A stretch of 64,000 bases of DNA, from the NCBI GenBank assembly GCA_023436885.1, contig JAEZHI010000040.1, positions 62,001-126,000 of the forward strand, in the 5' to 3' direction. The notes below the pieces were generated by a model that worked only from the letters and a program-made list of their open reading frames with translations, did no database searches and was not told the origin of the DNA. Below, piece after piece: positions 17,232 through 25,135 of this stretch (within the stretch, counting starts at the first letter, position 1; every line of letters begins with the position of its first letter). This stretch comes from Pseudomonadota bacterium. GTDB taxonomy: Bacteria > Pseudomonadota > Alphaproteobacteria > Rhizobiales > Pleomorphomonadaceae. Both the position numbers and the translations under genes were made by a program.

Positions 17232-18152
17232 ATGCCAGCATTGAAATACTCGGCCGCCGCGCTTGCTTCCCTGATCGTCTTGATGAGCGGAACCTGCATG
17301 ACACAGGCAGCGGACCTGAAGATCGGCCCGAACGGCGACGCTTTGACCGTCGAAGCATCGCCCGCTCTCGCCGAAAAACTGCCGGCCGACAAGAAAGGCG
17401 GCACGCTGAACATCGTCACCGACCCCAGCGCGCCGCCCTACACCTTCTATCAGGCCGATGGCTCGACGCTGACCGGCTCCGACGTCGATCTCGGCAATGC
17501 GATCGCCGCCAAGCTGGGGCTGAAGGCCGAGTGGGGAACCATCAAGTTCCCCGGCATCATCGCCGCCATCGAGGCGGGACGCTACGATCTGGCGATCACC
17601 TCGATGGGCGACACGCCGGCCCGCGAACAGAAGGTCGACTTCGTCGATTACTCCACCGACGGCAACGCCATCGTGGTGCTGAAGGGCAACCCGCTCGGCA
17701 TCAAGACGATCGCCGATCTCTGCGGCAAGAGCACGGCCGTCCTGCAGGGCTCCGTCATGCAGGGGTTGGTGGAAAAGCAGAACGAGAAGTGCGGCGACAA
17801 GCCGATCAACATCCAGGTCTTCCCCGACATCAATCAGGCCTTGCTGCAGGTGCGCACCAAGCGCGCCGACGCCACCATGTACCAGTACGGCGTGGCCGCC
17901 TACATCATCAAGACCTCGCCGGATGCAGCCAGTCTCGAAGTCCTGGCCTTCGAGCAATATGGCAGTGGCTACAACGCCATGCCGTTCAAGAAGACCTCCA
18001 CGGCGCTTCGCGATGCGGTCCAGGCCGCTCTCACCGAAATGAAGGCCGACGGCAGCTACGGAAAGATCCTGGCCGCCTGGGGAATGGAGGCCAATGGCCT
18101 CGACAAGTTCACGATCAACGACGGTCTGCGGTTCAACCAACCCAGCAACTGA
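17232..18152 (+). CDS. Amino-acid ABC transporter substrate-binding protein (SBP_bac_3)
   Basis: A 306-residue periplasmic binding protein. A signal peptide covers about 1-25, ending TQAADLK. SBP_bac_3 domain features include NIVTDPSAPPYTFYQADGS, then GSDVDLGNAIAAKLGL, FPGIIAAIEAGRYDLAITSM and DFVDYSTDGNAIVV. An unusual 35-residue segment separates the signal peptide from the usual first strand. The ligand should be a polar or N-methylated amino acid, judging by the oxidase next door; this is inference. A clear GAGGAGAACGAG ribosome site precedes the ATG. It follows solA after 91 bases, so it may also be transcribed from its own promoter. Confidence 0.9.
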   Translation: MPALKYSAAALASLIVLMSGTCMTQAADLKIGPNGDALTVEASPALAEKLPADKKGGTLNIVTDPSAPPYTFYQADGSTLTGSDVDLGNAIAAKLGLKAEWGTIKFPGIIAAIEAGRYDLAITSMGDTPAREQKVDFVDYSTDGNAIVVLKGNPLGIKTIADLCGKSTAVLQGSVMQGLVEKQNEKCGDKPINIQVFPDINQALLQVRTKRADATMYQYGVAAYIIKTSPDAASLEVLAFEQYGSGYNAMPFKKTSTALRDAVQAALTEMKADGSYGKILAAWGMEANGLDKFTINDGLRFNQPSN

Positions 18153-18186
18153 GCTGGTTCGGCCGTCGCCGAGAGGAGAGTATGGA

Positions 18187-18948
18187 ATGACAGTTCGGGT
18201 GCTATACTGCGGAGATACCCAGGCCGAAACGCTGATCTCGGCTAAAGGCATGGATACCTTCATCAACAACTACTACCGCGACTCGGCGAGCGTTCTGCGC
18301 GGCGCGCTTACGCCGCGTCCGGGCATCGCGCTCACGCATATGCCGGCCGACAAGGTGCGGGCGGACTTTCCGATGACCCCCGAGCAGTTCGCCGAGTGGG
18401 ACGTCATCATCCTGAGCGATGTCGGCTATAACAACTTCGCGCTGCTGCCCGGCAACCGCGAACGTATCGTTCCCATGGGGCCGGACCGGGTCGGCAACTT
18501 CCGCAAGTGGGTGGAGAACGGCGGCGGCCTGATCATGGCCGGCGGCTATACCACCTTCTCCGGCATCGAGGGCAAGGGCATCTGGGGCGGCACGCCCATC
18601 GAGAAGGTGCTGCCGGTGCTCATCCAGCGGGGTATCGACGACCGCATCGAAACGCCCGATGGCGCCAAGCTCGATGTGCTGGTCGCCGACCATCCCATCC
18701 TCAAGGGCGTCAAGTTCGACCCCGAACGCATCATCCTCGGCTACAATCAGGTGGAGGCCAAACCCGAGGCCGACGTGCTGATGAAGGTGCGCGGCGACGT
18801 GTTCATGGCAGTGGCCGAGTTCGGCAAGGGCCGCTCGGTCGCCTACACCACCGACCCCGTCTACCACTGGTGCGGCAATCTGCACGAATGGGAGAATTAC
18901 GGGCTTCTGTGGGAGCGGATGTGCAAGTGGGCGGCGCGTGAAATTTAG
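18187..18948 (+). CDS. Glutamine amidotransferase-like protein (class I GATase fold)
   Basis: A 253-residue cytoplasmic protein with the class-I GATase/ThuA-like flavodoxin fold: VRVLYCGDTQ (strand 1), EWDVIILSDVGYNNFAL, RKWVENGGGLIMAGGYTTF at the nucleophile-elbow position and DVLVADHPILKGV. The elbow lacks the catalytic cysteine of true glutaminases (GLIMAGGY instead of G-x-C-x-G), so it is unlikely to release ammonia from glutamine. Proteins of this kind occur in sugar and amino-acid catabolic operons, with unknown reactions. The start at ATG 18187 has a GAGAGGAG ribosome site; the ATG five bases earlier is out of frame. It ends the transport-oxidation operon. Confidence 0.75.
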   Translation: MTVRVLYCGDTQAETLISAKGMDTFINNYYRDSASVLRGALTPRPGIALTHMPADKVRADFPMTPEQFAEWDVIILSDVGYNNFALLPGNRERIVPMGPDRVGNFRKWVENGGGLIMAGGYTTFSGIEGKGIWGGTPIEKVLPVLIQRGIDDRIETPDGAKLDVLVADHPILKGVKFDPERIILGYNQVEAKPEADVLMKVRGDVFMAVAEFGKGRSVAYTTDPVYHWCGNLHEWENYGLLWERMCKWAAREI

Positions 18949-18972
18949 CGCCGGTTCTTGTAGAAATAGAAT

Positions 18973-18998
18973 CGATCGGCCTCCTCCGAGGCCGATCG
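18973..18998 (+). terminator. Strong hairpin between the amidotransferase-like gene and lacI
   Basis: A perfect 11-bp stem, CGATCGGCCTC (18973-18983) / GAGGCCGATCG (18988-18998), with a 4-base loop begins 24 bases after a stop codon. No T-tract follows, so it may slow or partly end transcription, stabilise the upstream mRNA or act as a binding site. Confidence 0.4.
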
Positions 18999-19035
18999 GT
19001 CGCTGAACAAACCTCTCGATCGTTGGGGAGACGGC

Positions 19036-20025
19036 GTGACCGCCACAATCTACGACGTAGCCCGCCACGCAGGCGTGTCGGTTGCGACAGTGTCGCGTGT
19101 TCTCAACGGTCTCAAGGTCCGCGAGGACCTGGTGGAGCGTGTCCGGGCAACGGTTGCCCGGCTCAACTACACGCCCAGCCGCACCGCGCAGCGCATGCGG
19201 AAATCGACATCGCATCTGTGGGCGCTGATCGTCCCTGATTTCGAGAACGCCTTCTTCACCCGCGTCGCGCGTGGCGTCGAGGAAATCTGCCAGCCGCGCG
19301 ATACCTGCGTGTTCATCGGCAGCTCCGACGACGACCCGGAAAAGGAACGGCGCTATCTGGAAGTGGCGCTGGCCGAACGCGTCGGTGGCGTCGTCATCGC
19401 CCCCTCCTCCGATAACACCGACCTCGAACCGATCGTCAGGGCTGGCATCCCCGTGGTGGTGGTCGACCGGGCCGTCCCGCAGGGTGCCTTCGATACCATC
19501 CTGACAGACAACACGGCCGGCGGGCGCCTCGGTGCCGAACACCTGCTAAGCCATGGGTCCAAGGCCGTCGCTTGCGTGGTTGGCCCCGAGAACCCCACCA
19601 GTCAGGCGCGCCTCGACGGTTTTCTCAGCGTTGCCAAGGGAACGCCGCCGCTGGAGGTGGCCGCCGTCGAACGGGGCAACAATCGCCTGGACGGTGGCTA
19701 CAGAGCCATGCAGCGCATCATCCAGTCGGGCGCCAGCTTCGATGCCGTTTTCGTCACCAACAACCTGATGGCCGTCGGCGTCATCAAGGCGCTGGGCGAC
19801 ATGCTGCCCGAGCGCAAGGACGACATCGCCATCGTCGGCTTCGACCTCGAGGAGATCCCGCTGTTGAGCGGCGCCTACATGGCGTCGATCAACCAAGATC
19901 CTCACCAGATCGGCCGCATCGCCGGCGAGCGCATCCTGCTGCAGCAATCGAGCGCCCCAGCCGTCTGCTCGATCGCTCTACAGCCGACGCTCGTGGCATT
20001 CACCGATAAACTCGGCGAGCTTTAG
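19036..20025 (+). CDS. LacI-family transcriptional repressor
   Basis: A 329-residue regulator. The N-terminal helix-turn-helix is IYDVARHAGVSVATVSRVLN (residues 5-24), followed by the hinge helix region LNYTPSRTAQRMRK. The periplasmic-binding-like effector domain (about 60-325) has LIVPDFENAFFTRVARGVE and VFVTNNLMAVGVIKAL. The GTG start at 19036 is dictated by the standard distance to the HTH. The ligand is unknown; the neighbouring transporter and oxidase point to an amino-acid derivative or its product. The tandem operators at 14254-14288 fit the LacI-family consensus, so autoregulation of the whole cluster is likely if the gene is cotranscribed. Confidence 0.92.
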   Translation: MTATIYDVARHAGVSVATVSRVLNGLKVREDLVERVRATVARLNYTPSRTAQRMRKSTSHLWALIVPDFENAFFTRVARGVEEICQPRDTCVFIGSSDDDPEKERRYLEVALAERVGGVVIAPSSDNTDLEPIVRAGIPVVVVDRAVPQGAFDTILTDNTAGGRLGAEHLLSHGSKAVACVVGPENPTSQARLDGFLSVAKGTPPLEVAAVERGNNRLDGGYRAMQRIIQSGASFDAVFVTNNLMAVGVIKALGDMLPERKDDIAIVGFDLEEIPLLSGAYMASINQDPHQIGRIAGERILLQQSSAPAVCSIALQPTLVAFTDKLGEL

Positions 20026-20147
20026 AGCGCGACCGCAAGGTACCGAGCGATGGTACATGGCCCGCGCTAAGGGGAGCGTTGGGGAAGATGGATCGGCCGG
20101 CTCGTGCTGTCGGGTACGGCAACGACGTGGAGCGTCGGCAATCGCCG

Positions 20148-20303
20148 TCAAAGATCGATGTCCTTGGATGGCAGAAGCGTATCGTCAACGTCTGGAAACC
20201 AGTCTTCTTCCGCAAGCGGTTGAAGCCCGGCAAGAACCTCCAGAAGGTCCTTGCGCTTCATCGGCTCAGGAACCGGCTCCTCGTTACCCCCATGGATCGG
20301 CAT
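20148..20303 (-). CDS. Hypothetical 51-residue protein resembling a VapB-type antitoxin tail
   Basis: A short frame downstream of the Cfa gene on the same strand, 54 bases after its stop. The ATG at 20303 has a strong GGAGG seven bases upstream. The sequence KRKDLLEVLAGLQPLAEEDW followed by a D-V-D-D segment resembles the C-terminal toxin-neutralising tail of AbrB/MazE-type VapB antitoxins (LL-x-LL-x(3)-PL-x-E-x-FP-x-I-x-D). The N-terminal DNA-binding domain is missing and no PIN toxin is seen nearby. It could be an antitoxin relic or an orphan small protein. Confidence 0.45.
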   Translation of the reverse strand: MPIHGGNEEPVPEPMKRKDLLEVLAGLQPLAEEDWFPDVDDTLLPSKDIDL

Positions 20304-20357
20304 CCGGTCGCCTCCGTTTTCGTGGGCCGCCACTATACAGGCATCGACCCAACAAGT

Positions 20358-21584
20358 TTAGGAGCCCCTCACCGGCTCCAGCGCATAAAGGCTGACATCA
20401 ATCCGTCCCGTGCGGAAACCCGCCTCGCAATAGGCTAGGTAATAGGACCAGAGGCGTTTGAAGGCGGCGGAGTAGCCGAGGTCTGAAATCCTCGGCCAGG
20501 CTGCCTCGAAGCGTTGCCGCCAGTCCGCAAGCGTCTTGGCATAGGACAGGCCGAAGTCGAGGCTATCAGTGATGGCAAGGCCCGCTTCCTTGGCCACCGA
20601 GGCAAACAGCGCCTTGCTCGGCAGCATGCCGCCGGGAAACACCAGGGTCTGGATCATGTCCGGATGGCTGCGATAGTGCTCGAAGCGATCGTCGGCGATG
20701 GTGATGACCTGCAATACGGCCCGGCCGCCGGGCCTCAACGCCTGCCGCAGCTTGTCGAAGTAACCGCGCCAATAGGCCTCGCCCACCGCCTCGAACATCT
20801 CGATCGACACGATCCGATCATACTGCCCTTCGATATCCCGGTAGTCGCGGAGTTCGAGCGACACCTGTCCGTCGAGACCGCGCCGAAGCATTTTCTCCTG
20901 CCCCACCGCCAGTTGGGCCGGCGACAGCGTGACGCCATCCACCGATCTGGCGCCGGCATCGGCGAGATAAGCCGCAAGTCCACCCCAGCCGCAGCCGATC
21001 TCCAGCACCGAGGGACCGTTGCCAAGATCCAGCATGTCGGCGATACGGCGGAACTTGCGCCGCTGGGCCGCTTCCAGATCGTCTCCCTCTTCGTAGAGAG
21101 CGGAGGAATAGATCATCTCCCGGTCCAGCCACTCGGCGAAGAAGTCGTTGCCGAGGTCATAGTGGGCCATGATGTTGCGGCGACTGCCGGACTTGGAGTT
21201 GCGCCGTGCCAGCATCATCAGACGGCGCACCATGCGGACCGGCAGCGATGCCTCGCTGACCCGGGTCAGCTTGTCGAGGTTCTCCGAGCAGAGTGTCAGG
21301 AAGGCAACGAGATCGGGTGTATCCCAGTCGCCATCGACATAGGCCTCGGCAAAGCCGACGTCACCGCCCGTCAGAAGTCGCGCCACCGCGCGCCAGCGAA
21401 CGACACGCAGCTCGGCGAACGTGCCGGGAAGATGGCCCTTGGCGGCAAGGCGTGTGCCGTCGGGCAGCACGACCGACAAGTTGCCGCTGTCGATATGCCC
21501 GAGCATTCGCTCCACCAGGGCCACACGCAGCCGGGGTGGCAGCGTCAGACCGACGATCGAGGGGATGAGCATGGACAACGTCAT
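20358..21584 (-). CDS. Cyclopropane-fatty-acyl-phospholipid synthase-like methyltransferase
   Basis: A 408-residue enzyme of the Cfa family, which transfers a methylene or methyl group from SAM onto a cis double bond of membrane phospholipid acyl chains. The N-terminal lipid-binding region (about 1-130) includes FAEAYVDGDWDTPDL. The SAM motif is VLEIGCGWGGLAAYLA (about 197-212). Other conserved elements are MAHYDLGNDFF, the DREMIYSSALY region and VSIEMFEAVGEAYW. The start overlaps the DUF1365 stop (ATGA, 21581-21584). It is the last large gene of a three-gene operon read from an RpoE-type promoter at 23735-23762. In Rhodobacter sphaeroides Cfa-like enzymes belong to the singlet-oxygen regulon, so a role in membrane protection is expected. 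Confidence 0.9.
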   Translation of the reverse strand: MTLSMLIPSIVGLTLPPRLRVALVERMLGHIDSGNLSVVLPDGTRLAAKGHLPGTFAELRVVRWRAVARLLTGGDVGFAEAYVDGDWDTPDLVAFLTLCSENLDKLTRVSEASLPVRMVRRLMMLARRNSKSGSRRNIMAHYDLGNDFFAEWLDREMIYSSALYEEGDDLEAAQRRKFRRIADMLDLGNGPSVLEIGCGWGGLAAYLADAGARSVDGVTLSPAQLAVGQEKMLRRGLDGQVSLELRDYRDIEGQYDRIVSIEMFEAVGEAYWRGYFDKLRQALRPGGRAVLQVITIADDRFEHYRSHPDMIQTLVFPGGMLPSKALFASVAKEAGLAITDSLDFGLSYAKTLADWRQRFEAAWPRISDLGYSAAFKRLWSYYLAYCEAGFRTGRIDVSLYALEPVRGS

Positions 21585-22357
21585 CCGGAGGACCTTTCCG
21601 TTGGATTGAAACCCTTTGGGCCGCCGCCTGGGCGGGAATGGAAGGGAACGCGCTTCAGCTTGAGCTTCGCCGCCTCCCAGTAGATGCCGGCAATCACTTT
21701 CAGCGTCATCAGCGGGAAACGGGCGAGGAGAGCGGCAATGGTGTGATCGCTGAGCGCTTCCCGTTTCAGGGACATCGACGCGGTGAGCATCAGCCCGTCG
21801 CGGTCGTGATCCTCGATGGCGATGGTGAAGCGATCGGTCGGTGGCTTGACGTGGAAGCGGTAATGCATCTCCATCGGCAGGAAAGGCGAGACATAAAAGT
21901 CCTTGTCGGCCGCCTGATGGATGGTTCCTGTCGCCTCCGCCCCGACATCGGCGGCGTAATGGTGCATGCCGCCAAAGGTGTTGCGCACCTCGTAGACGAT
22001 CGAGGCGAGACGCCCGTCCGCGTCGCGGCAGAAATAGACACTGAGCGGGTTGAAGACGAAGCCGAAGAGGCGCGGCATGGCGATCAGCGACAGCGCATCG
22101 CCGTCCCACGCAAGGCCCCGCTCGCGAGCCAGGCGCCGGATACGTTCGGCCAGCGTCCCCTCCCCTTGCGGGCCGTGGTCGCGCTCATGAAATGACAGGG
22201 CATTCCAGCGGTTGACCGACAAGAGACGGCTCACTTGGCCGAGTTCGGGGAGCCGGTCGAGATCGGCGCTGAGCATGTAGACGCCGTATTTGAGGCTGTG
22301 GGCTGCCGGGCGCAGGCGCCGGTGCAGCACGTCGCCAACGTAGAGGGCTGCGGTCAT
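21581..22357 (-). CDS. DUF1365 domain protein
   Basis: A 258-residue protein filling the whole DUF1365 family. It starts ALYVGDVLHRRLRPAAHSL and carries the conserved FGFVFNPLSVYFCRDADG and YEVRNTFGGMHHY segments, with KDFYVSPFLPMEMHYRF later. Histidine, tyrosine and cysteine residues in these motifs suggest an enzyme, but its reaction is not established to my knowledge. The family occurs almost always between a flavin amine oxidase and a Cfa-like methyltransferase, as here, so it likely acts on the same fatty-acyl substrate. The ATG overlaps the upstream stop (ATGA), indicating coupled translation. Confidence 0.85.
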   Translation of the reverse strand: MTAALYVGDVLHRRLRPAAHSLKYGVYMLSADLDRLPELGQVSRLLSVNRWNALSFHERDHGPQGEGTLAERIRRLARERGLAWDGDALSLIAMPRLFGFVFNPLSVYFCRDADGRLASIVYEVRNTFGGMHHYAADVGAEATGTIHQAADKDFYVSPFLPMEMHYRFHVKPPTDRFTIAIEDHDRDGLMLTASMSLKREALSDHTIAALLARFPLMTLKVIAGIYWEAAKLKLKRVPFHSRPGGGPKGFNPTERSSG

Positions 22358-23694
22358 TTCTGAACCTCGCCCCAAACGCCCGGCCCCATATGAATACGCC
22401 CCGATTCCTCCTTCACCCGCCAGGGGCGGCGCACCTTGCCCATGCCCTCGGCGGCGGCCAGCCCCGCCTGCAGTCCATCCTCATGGAAGCCCGCCCCAAA
22501 ATAGGCGCCGGCAAACCAGAGATTGCCGACGCCCTGCAACGTCCAGAGCTGCTTCTGTGCCTCGATGGCCGGCTGGTCGAACAGCGGATGCTCGTAGGTG
22601 AAATGGCTGTAGACGCGGTCGATACGCGGCTCGATCAGCGGGTTGAGCGTCACAAACAACGGAACCGACGGATCGATATGCTGCAGCCGGTTCATCCAGT
22701 AGGTGACCGACGGTCCGGCGGTCCGATCGCTGGCCGCGATGTAGTTCCAGGCCGACCAGGCCGCCCGACGCCTTGGCATCAGCCGATCGTCGCCATGCAG
22801 GATGGTTTGATTGCGGCTGTAGCGAAAGGCACCGAGAATACGGCGTTCGGCCTCGGTCGGCACCTTGATCACCCTGAGCGCCTGGTCGGCATGGCAGGCG
22901 ACGAGAACCTTGTCGAAGCGACGCTGGCTGAGACCGTCCTCGATCACCACGCCGGCCGGCGACCGCTCGACGATCTTCACATCCCGGCCCAGCATCACTC
23001 GGCCGCCGAGCGGCTCCGACAGACGCGTCACATAGGCGCGACTGCCACCCTTCACCGTCCGCCATTGCGGCCGGTTGGTGATCTTCAGGAGGCCATGGTT
23101 GTCGCAGAAGCGGATGAAGGCCTCGGCTGGATAGGCACCCACTTCGCCAGCCGGCGTCGACCAGATGGCCGCCGCCATCGGGTAAAGATGGTCTTCGCGA
23201 AAAGCGTGGCCGTATCCGTGGGCATCGAGATAGGCGGCAAGCGTCACGCCGTCGAGCCGTCCGAGATCGCGCGGCGCCTGCCGGTAGAAACGCAGGAGAT
23301 CGGCCATCATCGCATAGAAGCGGGGGCGCAGGATGTTGGCCGGTTGAGAGAACAGTCCGCCGAGACCCGAGCCCGAATATTCCAAACGGCCGCCATCCAC
23401 CGAGACGGCAAACGACATCTCGGTCGGCTCCGTCTCGACGCCGAGATGCGCAAACAGCGCTGTGAGGTTCGGATAGGTCACTTCGTTGTAGACGATAAAG
23501 CCGGTATCGACCGGGATCGACGCGCCGTCCGTCGGCGCCAGCACGGTGTTGCTGTGCCCGCCGAGCCTGCGATCGACCTCGTAGAGCGTGACGTCATGAC
23601 GGTCGGAAAGCAGCCATGCAGCCGACAGGCCGGAAATTCCCGACCCAATGACTGCGATCTCGAGCCGCCTGCCTGACCTCGTCGCGTCGCTCAT
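22354..23694 (-). CDS. FAD-dependent amine oxidase/desaturase family protein
   Basis: A 446-residue flavoprotein with the Rossmann motif IAVIGSGISGLSAAWLLS (about 13-30) and the following YEVDRRLGGHSNTV. It belongs to the flavin-containing amino-oxidase superfamily, in the subgroup found with DUF1365 and Cfa proteins. A polyamine or amino-acid substrate is unlikely; oxidation or desaturation of a modified acyl chain fits the context better (inference). The C-terminal flavin-binding part contains NLWFAGAYFGAGFHEDG. It is the first gene of the minus-strand operon. The ribosome site GAGAGG precedes the ATG, and an RpoE-type promoter lies 41-68 bases upstream. Confidence 0.85.
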   Translation of the reverse strand: MSDATRSGRRLEIAVIGSGISGLSAAWLLSDRHDVTLYEVDRRLGGHSNTVLAPTDGASIPVDTGFIVYNEVTYPNLTALFAHLGVETEPTEMSFAVSVDGGRLEYSGSGLGGLFSQPANILRPRFYAMMADLLRFYRQAPRDLGRLDGVTLAAYLDAHGYGHAFREDHLYPMAAAIWSTPAGEVGAYPAEAFIRFCDNHGLLKITNRPQWRTVKGGSRAYVTRLSEPLGGRVMLGRDVKIVERSPAGVVIEDGLSQRRFDKVLVACHADQALRVIKVPTEAERRILGAFRYSRNQTILHGDDRLMPRRRAAWSAWNYIAASDRTAGPSVTYWMNRLQHIDPSVPLFVTLNPLIEPRIDRVYSHFTYEHPLFDQPAIEAQKQLWTLQGVGNLWFAGAYFGAGFHEDGLQAGLAAAEGMGKVRRPWRVKEESGRIHMGPGVWGEVQK

Positions 23695-23734
23695 ATGACC
23701 TCTCGCTTGTCACTGAATTTGCTTTACGATCCCT

Positions 23735-23762
23735 TTTACGACGGACAAACTGTGTGAGATCA
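23735..23762 (-). promoter_or_regulatory. RpoE (ChrR-controlled ECF) promoter for the amine oxidase-DUF1365-Cfa operon
   Basis: On the minus strand TGATCT (23762-23757) is followed by exactly 18 bases and TAAA (23738-23735). The R. sphaeroides RpoE consensus is TGATCC-N18-TAA. One mismatch, in the last base of the -35. Confidence 0.8.
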
Positions 23763-23805
23763 CCGGACAGGCATTGATTTTAGTCTTAGTGCCGGCCGCC
23801 CAAAG

Positions 23806-23833
23806 TGATCCACCGCGCAAGCCGGCGCGTAAC
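23806..23833 (+). promoter_or_regulatory. RpoE autoregulated promoter of rpoE-chrR
   Basis: TGATCC (23806-23811), 18 bases, then TAAC (23830-23833): a perfect match to the RpoE-ChrR consensus TGATCC-N18-TAA. It lies directly in front of the sigma factor gene and back to back with the promoter at 23735-23762, with 43 bases between the two -35 elements. Confidence 0.88.
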
Positions 23834-23839
23834 AGAGGC

Positions 23840-24484
23840 ATGAAACGTGGACGGGCCAACTCTTCCCCCATCAAGACGGCACTTCGGCCGACAACGCGCG
23901 CCATGAGGCCCGCTGACGCCATGGTCGAGCCGCTCGACGGTGCCGAAGCCGCGCGGCTCGTCGCCGCCATCGCCCATTCGGCGGATAGGCAGGCCTTCGC
24001 TCAGCTTTTCGCTTTCTACGCACCGCGCCTCAAAACGTTCCTTTCCCGTCAGGGCTTCAGCGCATCCGATTGCGACGACCTCATTCAGGACACCATGCTC
24101 GCCGTTTGGCGCAAGGCCTGGCAATTTGATGCCAAGGCCGGCGCCGTCTCCACCTGGATCTTCACCATCTGCCGCAATCTCGGCATCGACCGGCGCCGCC
24201 GGGTCGCGCGCCGCCTCAAGGACAGCGACCTGCCGCCGATGAGCGACGTCGATCCGAGCCCGACGGCAGAGGGTGAAATCATCAGCCGTGAAGATGAGAC
24301 GCGCGTGCGTTGCGCGCTCGACCAGCTTCCAACCGAACAGGCGGAAGTGATCTCTCTTTCCTTCTTTTCCCTATCGTCGCAGACCGAAATTGCGAAAGCG
24401 CTCGGTATACCGCTCGGCACCGTCAAGTCGCGCGTCCGCCTCGCCATGAACCGCCTGCGCCAACTGCTCGACGAAGCATCATGA
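23840..24484 (+). CDS. rpoE: ECF sigma factor RpoE (ChrR-controlled, singlet-oxygen type)
   Basis: A 214-residue group IV sigma factor if begun at ATG 23840. Region 2 is FAQLFAFYAPRLKTFLSRQG to STWIFTICRNLGIDRRRR. Region 4 is QAEVISLSFFSLSSQTEIA with the HTH GIPLGTVKSRVRLAMNRLR. The -10 element of its promoter ends at 23833, so the ATG at 23840 would be nearly leaderless. Internal ATGs at 23903 and 23921 are alternatives and lie close to the start of the conserved region; none has a good SD. The stop overlaps the chrR start (ATGA). In R. sphaeroides this sigma directs the response to singlet oxygen and is held inactive by ChrR. Confidence 0.92.
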   Translation: MKRGRANSSPIKTALRPTTRAMRPADAMVEPLDGAEAARLVAAIAHSADRQAFAQLFAFYAPRLKTFLSRQGFSASDCDDLIQDTMLAVWRKAWQFDAKAGAVSTWIFTICRNLGIDRRRRVARRLKDSDLPPMSDVDPSPTAEGEIISREDETRVRCALDQLPTEQAEVISLSFFSLSSQTEIAKALGIPLGTVKSRVRLAMNRLRQLLDEAS

Positions 24485-25131
24485 CCGCCAGCCGCCACCC
24501 AAGCCCTGAACTGCTTGCCCGTTACGTGGCTGGCTCGCTGTCGCCCGCGGCTGCGCTCGTCGTCGAGAGCCATCTTTCGCTTTGCGACGATTGCGCTGCC
24601 GACGAGCGCGACATGTTGGCTCTCGGCGGATTGCTGTTGGAGGAGCTCCCTCCATCCGATCTCGATGCCCGCCTGTTTGAGCGAACGCTTGCGCGCCTCG
24701 ATGAAAAGCGTCCGGCGACTGCCGCCAGGCCACGGCCGCGGGCGACGCGAGATCTCGGCATTGTATTACCCGCACCAATCGCCGAGCGCGCCACATCGGG
24801 TTGGCGGTGGATGGGGCCGGGTATGGCCTATGCTCGTCTCGACGTGCCCGAGGATCCGCACACCAGCCTCATCTTGCTGAAGATTGCAGCCGGCAAACGG
24901 ATGCCCACCCATGGCCACTCGGGCGAGGAACTGACCTTGGTACTGCAGGGCGCTTTCGAGGACGAACACGGGCGTTGTGGTGCCGGCGACCTTGCCGAAG
25001 AAGATGACCACACGCATCACACGCCTGTCGTCACGGGCGACGAGACCTGTATATGTTTGGCTTCCATCGAAGGCCGGCTTCGACCGCACGGCCTGATCGG
25101 CCGCCTGGTGAGCCCGTTGATAGGACTATGA
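24481..25131 (+). CDS. chrR: Zinc anti-sigma factor ChrR with cupin domain
   Basis: A 216-residue cytoplasmic anti-sigma factor that binds RpoE until singlet oxygen or related oxidants trigger its turnover. The N-terminal zinc anti-sigma domain has H6, H31, C35 and C38, the same positions as the four zinc ligands of R. sphaeroides ChrR. The C-terminal cupin domain (about 105-205) keeps metal-ligand candidates in KRMPTHGHSGEELTLVLQG and in the DDHTHHTP stretch. The start overlaps the rpoE stop. The length and two-domain layout equal the characterised protein, so the same signalling route is expected. Confidence 0.93.
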   Translation: MTASRHPSPELLARYVAGSLSPAAALVVESHLSLCDDCAADERDMLALGGLLLEELPPSDLDARLFERTLARLDEKRPATAARPRPRATRDLGIVLPAPIAERATSGWRWMGPGMAYARLDVPEDPHTSLILLKIAAGKRMPTHGHSGEELTLVLQGAFEDEHGRCGAGDLAEEDDHTHHTPVVTGDETCICLASIEGRLRPHGLIGRLVSPLIGL

Positions 25132-25135
25132 CTGC

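Noticed and set aside
18187..18948. Assignment as a true glutamine amidotransferase.
   Set aside because: The nucleophile elbow has no cysteine (GLIMAGGY), so glutaminase activity is unlikely although the fold is the same.
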